Origin: Euborellia annulipes
Taxonomy: Eukaryota > Arthropoda > Insecta > Dermaptera > Anisolabididae
DNA: 64,000 nt
NCBI GenBank assembly: GCA_023213315.1
Contig: JAKCPI010004484.1
Coordinates: 21,202-85,201, forward strand
Direction of reading: 5' to 3'
The notes under the pieces are model-generated. The model worked only from the letters and a program-made list of their open reading frames with translations. It was not told where the DNA came from and made no database searches. A program made the position numbers and the translations under genes. Every line of letters begins with the position of its first letter. Positions within the stretch are counted from its first letter, which is position 1. Shown here piece by piece: positions 44,214 to 54,479 of this stretch.

Positions 44214-45533
44214 TTCTTTCAGAAGGTTAAAAGTTGGGATCTATAATTGAAGGATCGACGTTAATATATTTATTTTATAAAATTGATATTCTAATGAAAG
44301 CAATTTTTATTAAATTTATTTTAGTAATCAAAGGGTTCTCTAAAGCCTTTTATTTTATAAAACAATTTCATATAAAAATAGTTTTATATTATATTGTATT
44401 TTCATTGTCAGCTTGATAAAATTATACAGCAGCTATACCAGTTTAGGATATGAATAAATTTATATAATAAAAAATTTCAACTATTATATTTATAAAAAAA
44501 AAAAAAATTGTTTTCGTGGAATTATTAATATAAAATAGAATGAATCAAGAGCTGTGTACTCTATTATTTATTTATTTATTTATTTATTTAATTAAAGAGG
44601 ATATGATCTTTTAGAGGAGTTTTTTTTTTTCAAGTATGCAGTCTTTGAATAAAGTGAATCAACTAAATTTATTTTTGATATTTATTATTCGTCCATTTTT
44701 ATTTATTTAAATAAAATACAATTTATTGCTAAGAACGGAAATAGAGACAAGGAAAAAATCAAGTCAAATTAATAATAGGCCTAATACTAAATTTGACGTA
44801 TTTTTTTCATTTATTATATATGAATTAGATTTACCCTCATTCTCTACACCCCTACTCAAATCAAAATCCTAGGGCCGCCATTGCTTAAAGTGATTTAATG
44901 GAAAAAAATTGAAACTAAATGGGAGAAAAAGTAACTCCCTTATTCATTAATTGTCTTTCATTCACCCTATTTAATTAATTCAAATACAATCACAATAAAA
45001 TAACGAAGTTTTTGTTTAAATTCAAGTTCTAAGTGTTTCTCTTTTTCTCTTTTTTAAACATTTCCATAGCAATTTAAATAAATCTTGGATTTTTTTAGGC
45101 GACTGAATAGGGCATTGATGGACAATTGAGATTCAATATCAGTGAGGGGAGTCAACCAGCAGTGACACTCAGACGCAAATTGGTCATCGAGTCGTCGTAC
45201 GAAGGGTGAATTCATAACGAAGTCTATCCCCCTTGCAATTACATAAATTCATTAAATTACATACTCGGGTAAGGCACGTGACAGGTTAATGTCCAGAGGT
45301 TAAACCCGGGATACTACAATACCGCCTTGGCTTATATCTGTAGCTTTTCAATTAAGATAACTATCTGAGGGCGGTTCAAAGCTCCTCTCTGGTAGAATCA
45401 TTTGTCAAATTGATTCATCCTGAAGATTGTGTGCAAACGATATGGTCCAAATTGAAGTAAAATTAATAGAAATGTAGGTAATGTCATATATTAATGATAC
45501 CACGACTAATCTTTGATTAAATAAAACAAAGAA
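44214..45533. other. Non-coding stretch
   Basis: 44560-44600 is a (TTTA)n microsatellite. 45095-45220 is a more complex patch (tcagtgaggggagtcaacca, catcgagtcgtcgtacgaag) without a supported exon. No bounded transposon was seen. Confidence 0.4.
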
Positions 45534-45813
45534 GAATGAAACCAGCGTTTGTCGAACACCTTTACACTTTTATTCTAAGCAGACGTTTCGGTAACCATAA
45601 CGGTTGCCATCTTCAGTGCCAATGAAAGTTTTTTAAGGATTGATTAATTAAGGCAAGTACTTGCCGAGCTCTCCAGGCTGATGCCTCCTATACATTACAA
45701 TATTATCATATATGTCACACCTTAAAAAACTTTCAATGGAGAAGATAGCAACCGTTATGGTTACCGTAACGTCTGCTTAGAATAAAGGTGGTCGAAAAAT
45801 GTTGGTTTCATTC
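45534..45813. repeat. Palindrome with hammerhead-like motif in both arms
   Basis: The left arm gaatgaaaccagcgtttgtc ... tgaaagttttttaagg is mirrored as ccttaaaaaactttcaatgg ... gttggtttcattc. The unrelated centre (about 45655-45720) includes gccgagctctccaggctgat. The left arm keeps the intact motif (minus strand); the right arm has gtaacgtc instead of gaaacgtc. Confidence 0.9.
45577..45620 (-). ncRNA. Hammerhead-like motif, well-formed copy
   Basis: Minus strand: GGCA, core CTGAAGA, one U, GGCAACC..GGTTACC (stem II with one mismatch), GAAACGTC, TGCT. GGCA/TGCT form a 4-bp stem I (one G·U). Same arrangement as 32127-32171, from an unrelated flanking sequence. Confidence 0.48.
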
Positions 45814-45944
45814 CTCCCGACTCCAATCTCACATACCCAGCATACAACCTAATTTACATAAAAATATTTTTATTGACAACATTTGACAACAGTTCTAACC
45901 TCATGGATACGGGGGAGGGACCTATTACTAGTACTTTATAATTT

Positions 45945-46030
45945 AGGAGGCGTATTTTTAAGGTCTTCTTCAGCATCTGAGGTCGGTTACACCCTGTCCC
46001 GAGGTGAATTTAAATCATTTTAAGTTATCA
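45945..46030 (-). repeat. SINE-2 tail
   Basis: On the minus strand: gggacagggtgtaaccgacc, tcagatgctgaagaagacct, taaaaa. It keeps the module pairing ends in a mutated form. Confidence 0.5.
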
Positions 46031-46419
46031 CTGAACTTTCGTACATCTACAGTGTACTGTATATCAAGAGTCGCCGAGCAATGGAAAAAGTCTAAGAAAT
46101 CAAAAAAATTCTTAATACAGTACCATTTAGTTGATATTCCAATAGATCCCAATGGTCCATTGCATTTACATGGATGAGTCGTCCCTAAAGGCTCCCATAC
46201 AACATCGGATTTTCCTCAAGGCCCGGCCTGAATAGTACACTCCTCGAGGAAATCCTCAACGTGTGTGGTAGCGGCCACTAGGCTGATTGAATCAATCCTG
46301 ATTGAAAATAAATAATATTTTCCTCAAGGCCGGAATTCGGCCAGTTTTTCGCTGCGTATATGATCACGACAGGCGGCCTCAGGTGGGGATTTTAAAATAT
46401 GTATTTGGAATATTTCAAA

Positions 46420-46590
46420 TGGCCCGTAACCGGTGGCTCAGAGAAAAGATATTAGCTTCTGGGGTCCCGGGTTCGCTTCCAGTCCCAAACTAGAAATATT
46501 TCTTTCAAATTATTTGAAATAAATAGGGATGTGGTCTAAATGAGCTTAGATGCCGAAAAAGACCTTAAAATAAATAAATATAATATATTC
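46420..46590 (+). repeat. SINE-2, full-length copy
   Basis: Head: ggcccgtaaccggtggctca, gagaaaagatattagcttct, ggggtcccgggttcgcttcc (A-box and B-box). Body: aaatatttctttcaaattat, aaatagggatg. Hairpin module 46533-46564 (ggtct ... gatgccgaaaaagacc), then an A/T tail. About 170 bp. Confidence 0.8.
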
Positions 46591-46659
46591 TTTTTTGTTT
46601 AAAATATCCTATATCAATATTGACATTTTCAACATCTCTAAACTGACGGTAGCCGCCAT

Positions 46660-46755
46660 GGGGAGGGATTTTATAAATTACTTTATAATTTAAGGTCTTT
46701 TTCTGAGACCGTTTAGACCCCGTCAACTAGGTGTAGTTAAACTGAAATTTTTTTA
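46660..46755 (-). repeat. SINE-2 tail fragment
   Basis: Minus strand: ctagttgacggggtctaaac, ggtctcagaaaaagacctta, a shortened module lacking gatgccg. Confidence 0.5.
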
Positions 46756-46759
46756 AGCT

Positions 46760-47525
46760 ATCAATGAGCTTTCGTACATCTATTGTGAAACTCATTTGTT
46801 ATGGCCTATATTAAGATGACAAGCCTCTCTCGCTTCCGAATTCATTCGACCTTCTCTCTCTTTCTCTCTAGGAAACTCTTGACATTTGCTTTTGCCCTTC
46901 CCGTCTCTTAGTCAACGAAAACGTTTTCCGTGCAAAGGGGTTGGAGGCAATGGTTTCCAAACACCAAAAGACGAATCCAGGGGTTGGGTGCTTGCTCTAA
47001 GTTACACCGAGGACAAGATTACATGTTTGCAGCTACTTACGCCCATGTGTGCGTGTGTGTATATATGCTACACAAGGGAGAAAAGGATAAGGGTGGGAAT
47101 GGGAGAGAGAAAGAGAGAGGGGAGGCTGTGTCGCGAAGGCTATACTCACGATTTATCGCTTAATAAAGCGAAGGCAAGCAGCCTGGCCAGGGTGCAAGTA
47201 AACCAAACCACAGACAACAGCCCTTATATATATTTTACAGAAAGGAGGGGTTGCATACGTATATAACTATTCACAAATACTCGCATCACTATCTCTCTCT
47301 CTCTCCTTTACTTGGCCTAGTTTTGGAAAGACAATTTCGACATTTTCCTTTTTGCTTCTCCGTTTGTCTATATTGATCATAAAAATAAAAGAACATGGTG
47401 ATGCTTTTTAAGAGATTATTTTTCTAATAAGCATTAATATTGATAGATTATTTTCACCAGATTGGTGAACTAGGAGGTAACAAGAGGTATGTCTTTGTGG
47501 ATGGAAGTATTAAGATGGGGTAAAA
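46760..47525. other. Unique G+C-richer patch
   Basis: 46860-47340 is complex and not repetitive (ggggttggaggcaatggttt, cgaggacaagattacatgtt). A 126-codon plus-strand frame (46886-47266) has Arg/Gly/Cys-rich, not protein-like, content; ctctctttctctctag just upstream could serve as an acceptor. Possibly UTR or regulatory DNA. Confidence 0.35.
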
Positions 47526-47530
47526 AAAAA

Positions 47531-47716
47531 TTCCAAGAAATATGCAGCCAAAAAATATTTCTATTATTATGCAGTTCCAGGCTGGCATTTCGGCCACTGA
47601 TCAAGGCTATCTTCAGATCTAAAATATTTTCGTACATATAATTATTACAGTGACCGAAACGTCAGCATGGAACGGCATAATAAAAAAAATATTTTTTGGC
47701 TGCATAAGTCTTGGAA
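47531..47716. repeat. Palindrome with hammerhead-like motif
   Basis: Arms ttccaagaaatatgcagcca, aaaaatatttctattattat, gcagttccaggctggcattt mirror accgaaacgtcagcatggaa, cggcataataaaaaaaatat, tttttggctgcataagtctt-ggaa. Minus strand 47583-47616 gives ctgaaga, gcc..ggc, gaaatgcc; the plus arm keeps gaaacgtc (47656-47663). Confidence 0.88.
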
Positions 47717-47861
47717 TTTTTTTTGACTTTAATAAACTATAAAATTTAATGATTTATTACAATATTTTGAATAAATTACGAATATTTATAAAATTTAAAA
47801 AGAAATTAAAAAATCAAATAAGCAAACAACCCATAGAGCACAAAATATTGGAGGGAATCCC

Positions 47862-48046
47862 GAGTAAAAATGATTAAAAATGATCGAGGGATCCACACGT
47901 CCGCACCAGGGACACACATTTTTCTTCTGGTCACTTTCGATCTACTGTGTGTGTCCCTGCTGTGGGCGTGTATATCCCTAAAGGTTCACTATGCGCACCT
48001 ATTGCGGGCGTGTGGATCCCTCGATAATTTTTAATCATTTTTACTC
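47862..48046. repeat. Palindrome with gggatccacacg arms
   Basis: The arm gagtaaaaatgattaaaaat, gatcgagggatccacacgtc is mirrored by gggcgtgtggatccctcgat, aatttttaatcatttttact-c. The centre repeats short forms (gggacacaca, gtgtgtccct, gggcgtgtatatccct). No target duplication identified. Confidence 0.8.
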
Positions 48047-49329
48047 AGAAAAATAAAAAATTATCCGTTAATCTCCGTCTTTTGTATAAAGATTAGACAT
48101 TTAATTTTTCGAATTGATAAATACGTAGATTTAAGTTTTATTAGTGAATGATTAGTTTGTTATTAATGGAGTATTTGGGTTGATTAACAACAATGCACTT
48201 CATTAGCACAATTTCAAAGCGTGTTGTTTCAGTCGTTTGTGTCAATCAATCATTGCACTCACTCTATTTCCAATTATCATATATATATATTGATCATCTT
48301 TCTTTATCAGGGTTTTTTAAATTTTTTTAGAAATTCTTTAAATCACTTATTTTGAATAGCCTATCAATTTGAAAAATTTTTCATGTAATCTTTTTTAAAA
48401 CAAGCTTGAGTTTGTAATTTTTAGGCCAAAAGTAAAAAAAAAAAAAAAAAGAATTGATAAAAGTCTACATGACGTTATATGATTAATTAAAACCCCTCTT
48501 TTCCTTGATTAGGTTTGACGGCAAGGAAATAAATACTGAATTAACTAAATATTTTGATACAAAGTAAAAAAAAAATTCTTACTGTTATCATTGACCTGGG
48601 GAAAGAATTAACAAGCTGCAATAAAAATAGAACATGATAATTGAATAAAAGTGACATTTGCATAACCCCCCCCCTCCTCTTTCACTCTCCCCGTTCAAGT
48701 CAACGATCATTTCGCTTTAGTATAATATTTGACTGGAATTTCTTAGCTCATTTAAATAGAATAGTTTCATTTTAATGGAAAGTAAATTTAGTGAGTTTAT
48801 TCTGTCGCTTTGGCGATAGAATTGGTTCCAATGTTGAATAATTTAATAAGGCTTTTCGAGGCTTTGCGCCACAAATCTGCTCGATGACTCGCCTTTAACT
48901 TTATAGATTATACCAAAAAGGGCAGAGGAGGATGGGTTTGGCAAGCTAAGATCTATTCTGCTTGCCAATTATACCAAGCAATCGTTTTTAAGCGAATCAC
49001 TGGAGCGAGGATATGGCAAATGGGAAACGCTCCCAAGGATTCACTAGAATGAGATAGAGACAAAGGAGTGGGGAGAAACGGACATAAATATCAATATTTG
49101 TTTTTGGTCTATTAAATTACAAAATTACACTTTGGAAGAAAAATAGCTTATTGATTATAAATTATTCTGACTTTATTAAATAAACAAAATAAACATCTGT
49201 CAGAGATCAAAAGAGTAGAGGAGATATTTTGTAAAAAAAAATTTGTCAATTGCCTAAATTTTTGTATAGTTCGAGATTGATCGGTCCAAATTGATTAATA
49301 TTTATTTATTTATTTGCTACATTAATATA
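48047..49329. other. Non-coding stretch
   Basis: A/T-rich, with a more complex patch at 48830-49080 (ctgctcgatgactcgccttt, ggaaacgctcccaaggattc). No exon supported. Confidence 0.4.
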
Positions 49330-49339
49330 AATAAATAAA

Positions 49340-49793
49340 AACCCAGGGCGTATATAAGGGAGGGGTGAGGGCCCCCCGAAATCTCAAAATGCAATACTTA
49401 TATAGGAATATCGACGGCAATATTGGGTCTCGGCCCTCCCGAAATGTTTGCGCGACCCCGTAGCGGCGAAAATGTAGGCCCGGCCAAAAAGGAAATGTCT
49501 GGCTGAACCGCATCTGAAAAAAATTTAGGTTCGGATGAGACCGCAGGCGGCAAACGAAAAAGTTAACTGGTTTGCACTTGCGGGCGGAAAAAGTTTTGCC
49601 TCCCTAAAAAAAAGGTAAAATATGATTTTTTCAGGACGGGAAAAAATTTTTGTTCCGCAAAAAAAAAAAGGTAATTTGCAGATAAATTTTTTGAGGTCAG
49701 GCCCCCCCACGAAAAGTTTCTGTATTCGCCCAAAACTAAGGTAAAGGCCTGAATAATCGATTTTGGAAAACCTAAAAATCATTGTTTCAGAAA
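49340..49793. mobile_element. Decayed hAT-type elements
   Basis: The left part starts cagggcgtatataagggag. The right part has ggttcggatgagaccgcagg, aaagttttgcctccct, aaaaaggtaaaat and ends ttgtttcagaaataccc-ta, matching the interior and end of the TAGGGTCCGACC family (14917, 29324). Too diverged to define borders. Confidence 0.45.
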
Positions 49794-49975
49794 TACCCTA
49801 TAATTTATATACATGTAAGCTTATATATTTTATGTATTTACATGTACGTATATATTTTATTTTCATTTATGCATAGCTTGCTTAGCTTATGCAAATGATA
49901 ATTAAATTAAAGGAGTGGACAATTATAGGCAGGAGCAGTCAATAAAAAAGACTCTGTATGCTGGTTCTAATCTCG

Positions 49976-50018
49976 AAGACGTTTCGGTTCTTTTAATATA
50001 AGAGCAATCCTCAGTCCT
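49976..50018 (-). ncRNA. Hammerhead-like motif
   Basis: Minus strand: aagga, core ctgagga, a stem of GCTCTT..AAGAAC with one mismatch, gaaacgtc, ttcga. The core fits CUGANGA with N = G. Stem I is weak (about three pairs). Confidence 0.38.
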
Positions 50019-50090
50019 TAGGTTAGATATTATATAAAATTGCACAGAGTTGGTCAGTGATTCGGTTTTTTCATATGAAGATACTCAAGA

Positions 50091-50327
50091 GCTGAACGCA
50101 CACCAATTGAGCAAAAACATTTTCGAACAAAACGTTTTTGACTAGTCGTGCCTAAAACTGATTTTTCAATGCTTTCTATGGGTCAACGCACACCTAGATG
50201 GCAAACACAATTGGACATGATTCGACATCATTGAACAAAATATTATGCCATTGAGCGTTTTGCTCAAAGGCTCGGTATGCGTTGGCTTTGAGCAAAACGT
50301 TTTGTCCGAAATTCGTGTGTGTTCAGC
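50091..50327. mobile_element. MITE with gctgaacgcacac termini
   Basis: Left end gctgaacgcacaccaattga; right end, reversed, gctgaacacacacgaatttc. Interior has several fold-back words (cattgagcgttttgctcaaa). No target duplication assigned; superfamily unknown. Confidence 0.65.
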
Positions 50328-50966
50328 CAAAATGATTTGAATCATATTATCGAATCAGATAAATTTTAGTAAGAGCATTAAATAATCCCCCCAGGCATTT
50401 AGGATTGACAATTTATTATTAGTTGTAACAATCCCAGAGCGAATTTAATATTCCAAATATGAGAAAGCGAGTAAATTTAAATTAAATGTGAGGTATAATT
50501 AACAAACTTTTGTTTTGGACGTTTAATATTTCTCTTGCTTTTTTATTTATTGTTGTTCTTTTTTGTTTTGGCTATTTTAAGAATGACCAGTTAGACATGC
50601 TATGTGTGCAAAAAAAGCCTCTCCAAGTCAAATTTTTCATTCTATTCCCCGTTTTATTTCCCGAGGGCTTTCGGAGGGTCCGAAGAGGGTTGCAGGTACC
50701 CTCAAAGCTTGCCACCCCTGGTGATAAAAAAAACTTGGCTAGAAATTTAATTTAAGGCAATGTTATATGCTAAGTATATTCCCAATTTGATTATTTTTAT
50801 TGCCCACTTCTGTCTTATTTGTTTAGACTTTAACAACGAAATGCAATTTATTTTAAAAATTATTTAGTAATGCAAAAAGAAAATTAAAATTATCGGTAAA
50901 GAAAGAGGGGGCAAATATTATCTCAACATTAATGACTCCACATATGCATTGTAAGATTATATTAAG
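50328..50966. other. Non-coding stretch with a hAT-type end
   Basis: 50660-50722 reads gggctttcggagggtccgaa, gagggttgcaggtaccctca, aagcttgccacccctg, which looks like the right end of a CAGGGGTGGCAA-type element. No left end found. Confidence 0.4.
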
Positions 50967-50974
50967 CTTATTAG

Positions 50975-51626
50975 TAGGGCTCGGATTTCGCCCTATTTGC
51001 CTTTTTTTAATTTATGGCTTAAAATTTAGGCCAATATGATATGTATACGTTTCATGAAATTCTGAATAAAATAAGAGGCATTTGTTAGTGCCTATAATGC
51101 CTATTTTGGCCGATTCTGAGTTTTGGTGCCTATTTCATCTATAAATGCCTTTTTTAGTGCCTATTTTAAGTTCAAATAGCCAATTTCAATTTTTTACGAG
51201 CTATACATAGCCTAAATTTAAAATTTTTTTGAATTATCAAGAAAATATTTCAAGGGGAGGGGGTAAAGGGGGTAATTACCCCCCCCCCCCCGAGATTTGA
51301 AAAGAAAACAACTTTTTTTCGAAAAAAAAATTTATTTTTAATGTAAAATTTTAAAAATTAGATTTCTATTTATATTCTGGCAAACAAGAACAGAATGCGC
51401 CTTTAAATTACCGAAATTAAGAAAAAATTGTGTGCTGTGCGACCATTCACACCAGATTACCAAAAATAAGACATCAATTTTTTAAATTTTTTTATATTAT
51501 TTCTTAAATAATGCCTTTTAAGTGCCTATTTTTACAATAAATGCCTTTTTAAGTGCCTATTTTAATAATTTTTAGTGCTTAGTTGGCTGCCTATTCTAAA
51601 GATTTTCAGTGTAAATCCGAGCCCTA
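50975..51626. mobile_element. hAT-type element with nested MITE fragment
   Basis: Left end tagggctcggatttcgccc; right end, reversed, tagggctcggatttacactg. Flanks CTTATTAG (50967-50974) and CTTATTAC (51627-51634) match at 7 of 8. The interior repeats tgcctattt words. 51253-51465 is a CAAGGGCGGAT-family MITE lacking both outer ends. Confidence 0.85.
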
Positions 51627-51639
51627 CTTATTACTATTA

Positions 51640-52690
51640 TTATTATTATTACTCTGCTCTGACTGGCTTGATGAAGTCATATCAAGACAAAATCGTTCGC
51701 AAATAGATTAATTAAAATATATTATAATACATGTATAAAATTTTTTAAAAACTCTTTTGATCCAGAATCAAATAATAAAGTCCTTTTGCTACCCCCAAAG
51801 GATTCTTCGAATTAGGAAACTTTTTGATTTTATAAGGGTCTTAAAGATTTAAGATTTGCTCTCCCCCCCCCCCCCCACTCGGTAGATTGAGAATTAATTA
51901 AAAAAAAAAACTAAAACGTCCTTGATTCTCTATTTTTATTATTATTTATTGATAAATTGAAATTGATTGAACATTTCAATAAGTTTATAAACATTCAAGC
52001 AAAATGATTTTACGAATTGAGTTTTTTTTTTTCCATATTGCATTTTCTATAATTTCTTTCCCAATTTACCAGATATTTCAAATAAGATTGTGACATGTAA
52101 TAGGATAGGATATGATTTAAAAATCGATTGGGGACAGAAACGAAAAGCAATTTTATTTTTTTTTTTATATATGATTCTATATAATTTCACTTTACGAAAT
52201 TTCTATTTCCGGCACTTAATATATTTTATGGTTATATTTTATTAAATTAGTTTGAAATTTTTGTAAATTTGACGTTTATCTTCTATCATTCTGGTAAAAG
52301 ACTCCCCGAGGCGGAAGGAAGGAGCTGTCGAGCCATGATGGATCAAGATGCATCGAGGCCTTTAATAAAACCACTTGGCTTGAGTGTCCGGCTCAATCTG
52401 GAATCTTGTAACAAAAATAACGTTTCATTTTAATAAAAGCCTCATTTTTGATCGAATATCCGTGAAATGGTCTACTTTTCAAATTTAATAACACCATCAT
52501 ATTGTATTGACTATTTAATTTTCTTACAATTTATTACAACTTTTTTTTTTAATATCCAAAATTCATGAAATATTAAGAAAATAGTTTATACTAGATGTGT
52601 GAGCCAACTCCAGTAATGAACAAAAATAGTTTGGGAGGGGAAAGTGAATTTGCAATTTGGCTTAAATAAAATTTTCATAATTAAGAAAAA
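51640..52690. other. Non-coding stretch
   Basis: 52300-52405 is more complex (actccccgaggcggaaggaa, gatcaagatgcatcgaggcc). The rest is A/T-rich. Nothing supported. Confidence 0.4.
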
Positions 52691-52691
52691 G

Positions 52692-52981
52692 TGATTTTAT
52701 TTAAGCCATTTGGATACTAAATGGCAAATAAGAATGCCTGGACGAAAAGACTGTGAAAGTGTGTGTGAGTGTGAATGAGAAGGAAAAAGGAGGGTCCGCC
52801 GCAGGCGGGCCCGAACCAGTTGAGGGGGGCCCAGGGGCGAAGCCTCCCTCTCTAGACGTGAAGCTTTTCATAATAAAGAAAAGGCGAGAGTCCGCCGTAG
52901 GCGGGCCAGAGTCAGCTGGCGGGATGTCCAGGAGCCCCTCGGCTAGACGCGAACCCCACCGAAGGCGGGCGCCGCGGCTAG
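52692..52981 (+). mobile_element. Helitron-like 3' end joined to SINE-1 sequence
   Basis: 52692-52785 is SINE-1 body and tail (tttatttaagccatttggat, gtgtgagtgtgaatgagaag). 52786-52981 is G+C-rich with three fold-back words (gtccgccgcaggcgg, gtccgccgtaggcgg, caccgaaggcgggcg) and ends gccgcgg-CTAG followed by T, the Helitron 3' rule. The same join occurs at 58110-58330. Confidence 0.6.
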
Positions 52982-52984
52982 TTA

Positions 52985-53424
52985 ATTTATAATATATATT
53001 AAAAATAAAATAATAGCTAATTCTAACCACTATTCAATAATGTTATTTCTATTAGATCGATACGCTATTAATAAATAGTCACAGCTGTTGATATTTTAAT
53101 TAAAGCCCATAAATGTCATATAAAAGTTAATTTATTTACACCAAATTTTAAATCACCTTATTAATTTTTTATTAAAAAAAAAAAAAAAAAAAAAAAAAAC
53201 CTTAATGCATTAATAAATGATTAATTTAGGAACAAATTCAATAAAATATAACATCATTACATGATTCGTTTATATTTCAAGAGGCCTAGACGCATTTAAA
53301 AACCAATTGTCATAGAAAACTTTTAAAAATTAACGCTTATTATAATTAGATTATTTGGGTTTAAATTAAATTTTAAATATGATGCATTTTTGTGATAAAC
53401 ATCGTGAGGGGAGTTTATTTTTTA
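52985..53424. other. Non-coding A+T-rich stretch
   Basis: Contains a run of about 25 A at 53175-53199. Nothing else recognised. Confidence 0.5.
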
Positions 53425-53617
53425 CTTTCTTTTACCTCTATATATGTTAATATATATAGAGAGAAAATATTGGTTTGATGTCAAAAATTTTGATGGATAT
53501 ACACGTTTTGAGGTCCCCTGAATCGAGGGCGTAATAAAATTTATAAACATGGGAAAATATTTATATTTTGTTACCATGGCAACCATTTCTATCTTTTCTA
53601 TAAAGAACAAGAGTAAA

Positions 53618-53881
53618 GGCCCAAGGGGCTTGGAGTAGTTGGTAGCGTGCCTACCTTCTATACCGAACGTCTCGGGTTCGGACCCCAGGCAGTCCGATAA
53701 TTTTATTTAAAGCATTTGGATACCAAATGACTTAAATAAAAAATGCCTGGACCCCCCAATTGATATATTAAACATACTGATTATCGTAAAAAGTCTTAAA
53801 TGGCCTCAGTTGCCGAAAAGACTGTGTGAATGTGAGTGTGAATGAGAAAAAAGTGTGAATGTTTTTATAAAAAAAAAAAAA
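53618..53881 (+). repeat. SINE-1, full-length reference copy
   Basis: Head ggcccaaggggcttggagta, gttggtagcgtgcctacctt, tcgggttcggaccccaggca (A- and B-box); body hairpin tttatttaaagcatttggat/accaaatgacttaaataaaa; ctggaccccc; A/T spacer; ttatcgtaaa; hairpin module 53792-53823; tail gtgagtgtgaatgagaaaaa; A-run. Flanked by aacaagagtaaaggccc at 53606 and 53882, a long target duplication typical of LINE-mobilised SINEs. Confidence 0.92.
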
Positions 53882-53898
53882 AACAAGAGTAAAGGCCC

Positions 53899-54004
53899 CC
53901 CGGTTGCCATCGATACAATGTACATTAAAAATCTCTATATACTAAATTTATATAATAAATAAATAACCCCTAAATGGCCTCTGTAGCCGAAAAGGGTTTA
54001 AAAA
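53899..54004 (+). repeat. Second insert with SINE-2-like tail at the same target
   Basis: After the second aacaagagtaaaggccc comes cggttgccatcgatacaatg, an A/T segment, then cctaaatggcctctgtagcc, gaaaagggtttaaaaa, followed by a third gaacaagagtaaaggg (54005-54020). The end matches the SINE-2 module; the 5' part is not the SINE-2 head. Confidence 0.65.
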
Positions 54005-54284
54005 GAACAAGAGTAAAGGGCCCTTCAGAAGATTTTAATGGCAAAATGAGAATATACATTTTAAAGAACGTCTCAAAAAATAATTGATTTTTGAATTTTA
54101 ACCAAAATCGTTGGACCGAATTTTGAAAAAATCGAAAAAAACTGAAACTGTCGTGAAAATCACGTTTTTGGATTCAGGGGACCTAAAAACGTGTATATTC
54201 ATTAAAATCTCGTGTTAAGTTAGAAACAGTAATTACTAAATTCTTGAAAAACATTTTATTTAATTTTTTTAATAACAGTAATGA

Positions 54285-54475
54285 CCTCTGACTTCAACTG
54301 TGCACAGTGGTAGAACACTCACCTCTTCTGCTAGGGTTCTGAGGAACGCACTACCCTCCCAAGAGAAATAAAAAATTAGATTGGAAACCAATAAACTTTG
54401 GAGAAGAAAGATTGGGACGGGATCAAAAATACCTTAGATGCTGAAAAATATCTTAAATAATTTTAAAAAATTCTG
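54285..54475 (+). repeat. SINE-2-like copy
   Basis: Head cctctgacttcaactgtgca, cagtggtagaacactcacct, ggttctgaggaacgcactac (A-box clear, B-box poor). Body ttggaaaccaataaactttg. Module gggatcaaaaataccttaga, tgctgaaaaatatctta decayed. Confidence 0.55.
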
Positions 54476-54479
54476 GGAC

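Larger units (their letters stand above)
53427..54215 (+). repeat. Composite family L copy with two insertions
   Basis: 53427-53520 is a minus-oriented L 3' end; from 53530 the sequence is plus-oriented L middle (gttaccatggcaaccatttc). The middle is interrupted at aacaagagtaaagg by SINE-1 and again by a second insert, then resumes cttcagaagattttaatggc and runs to attcattaaaatctcgtg. Confidence 0.75.

Noticed and set aside
46886..47266. 126-codon plus-strand frame as a gene
   Set aside because: The longest frame in a unique patch, but its Arg/Gly/Cys-rich composition, low-complexity end and lack of any recognisable family argue against it; noted only as a patch.
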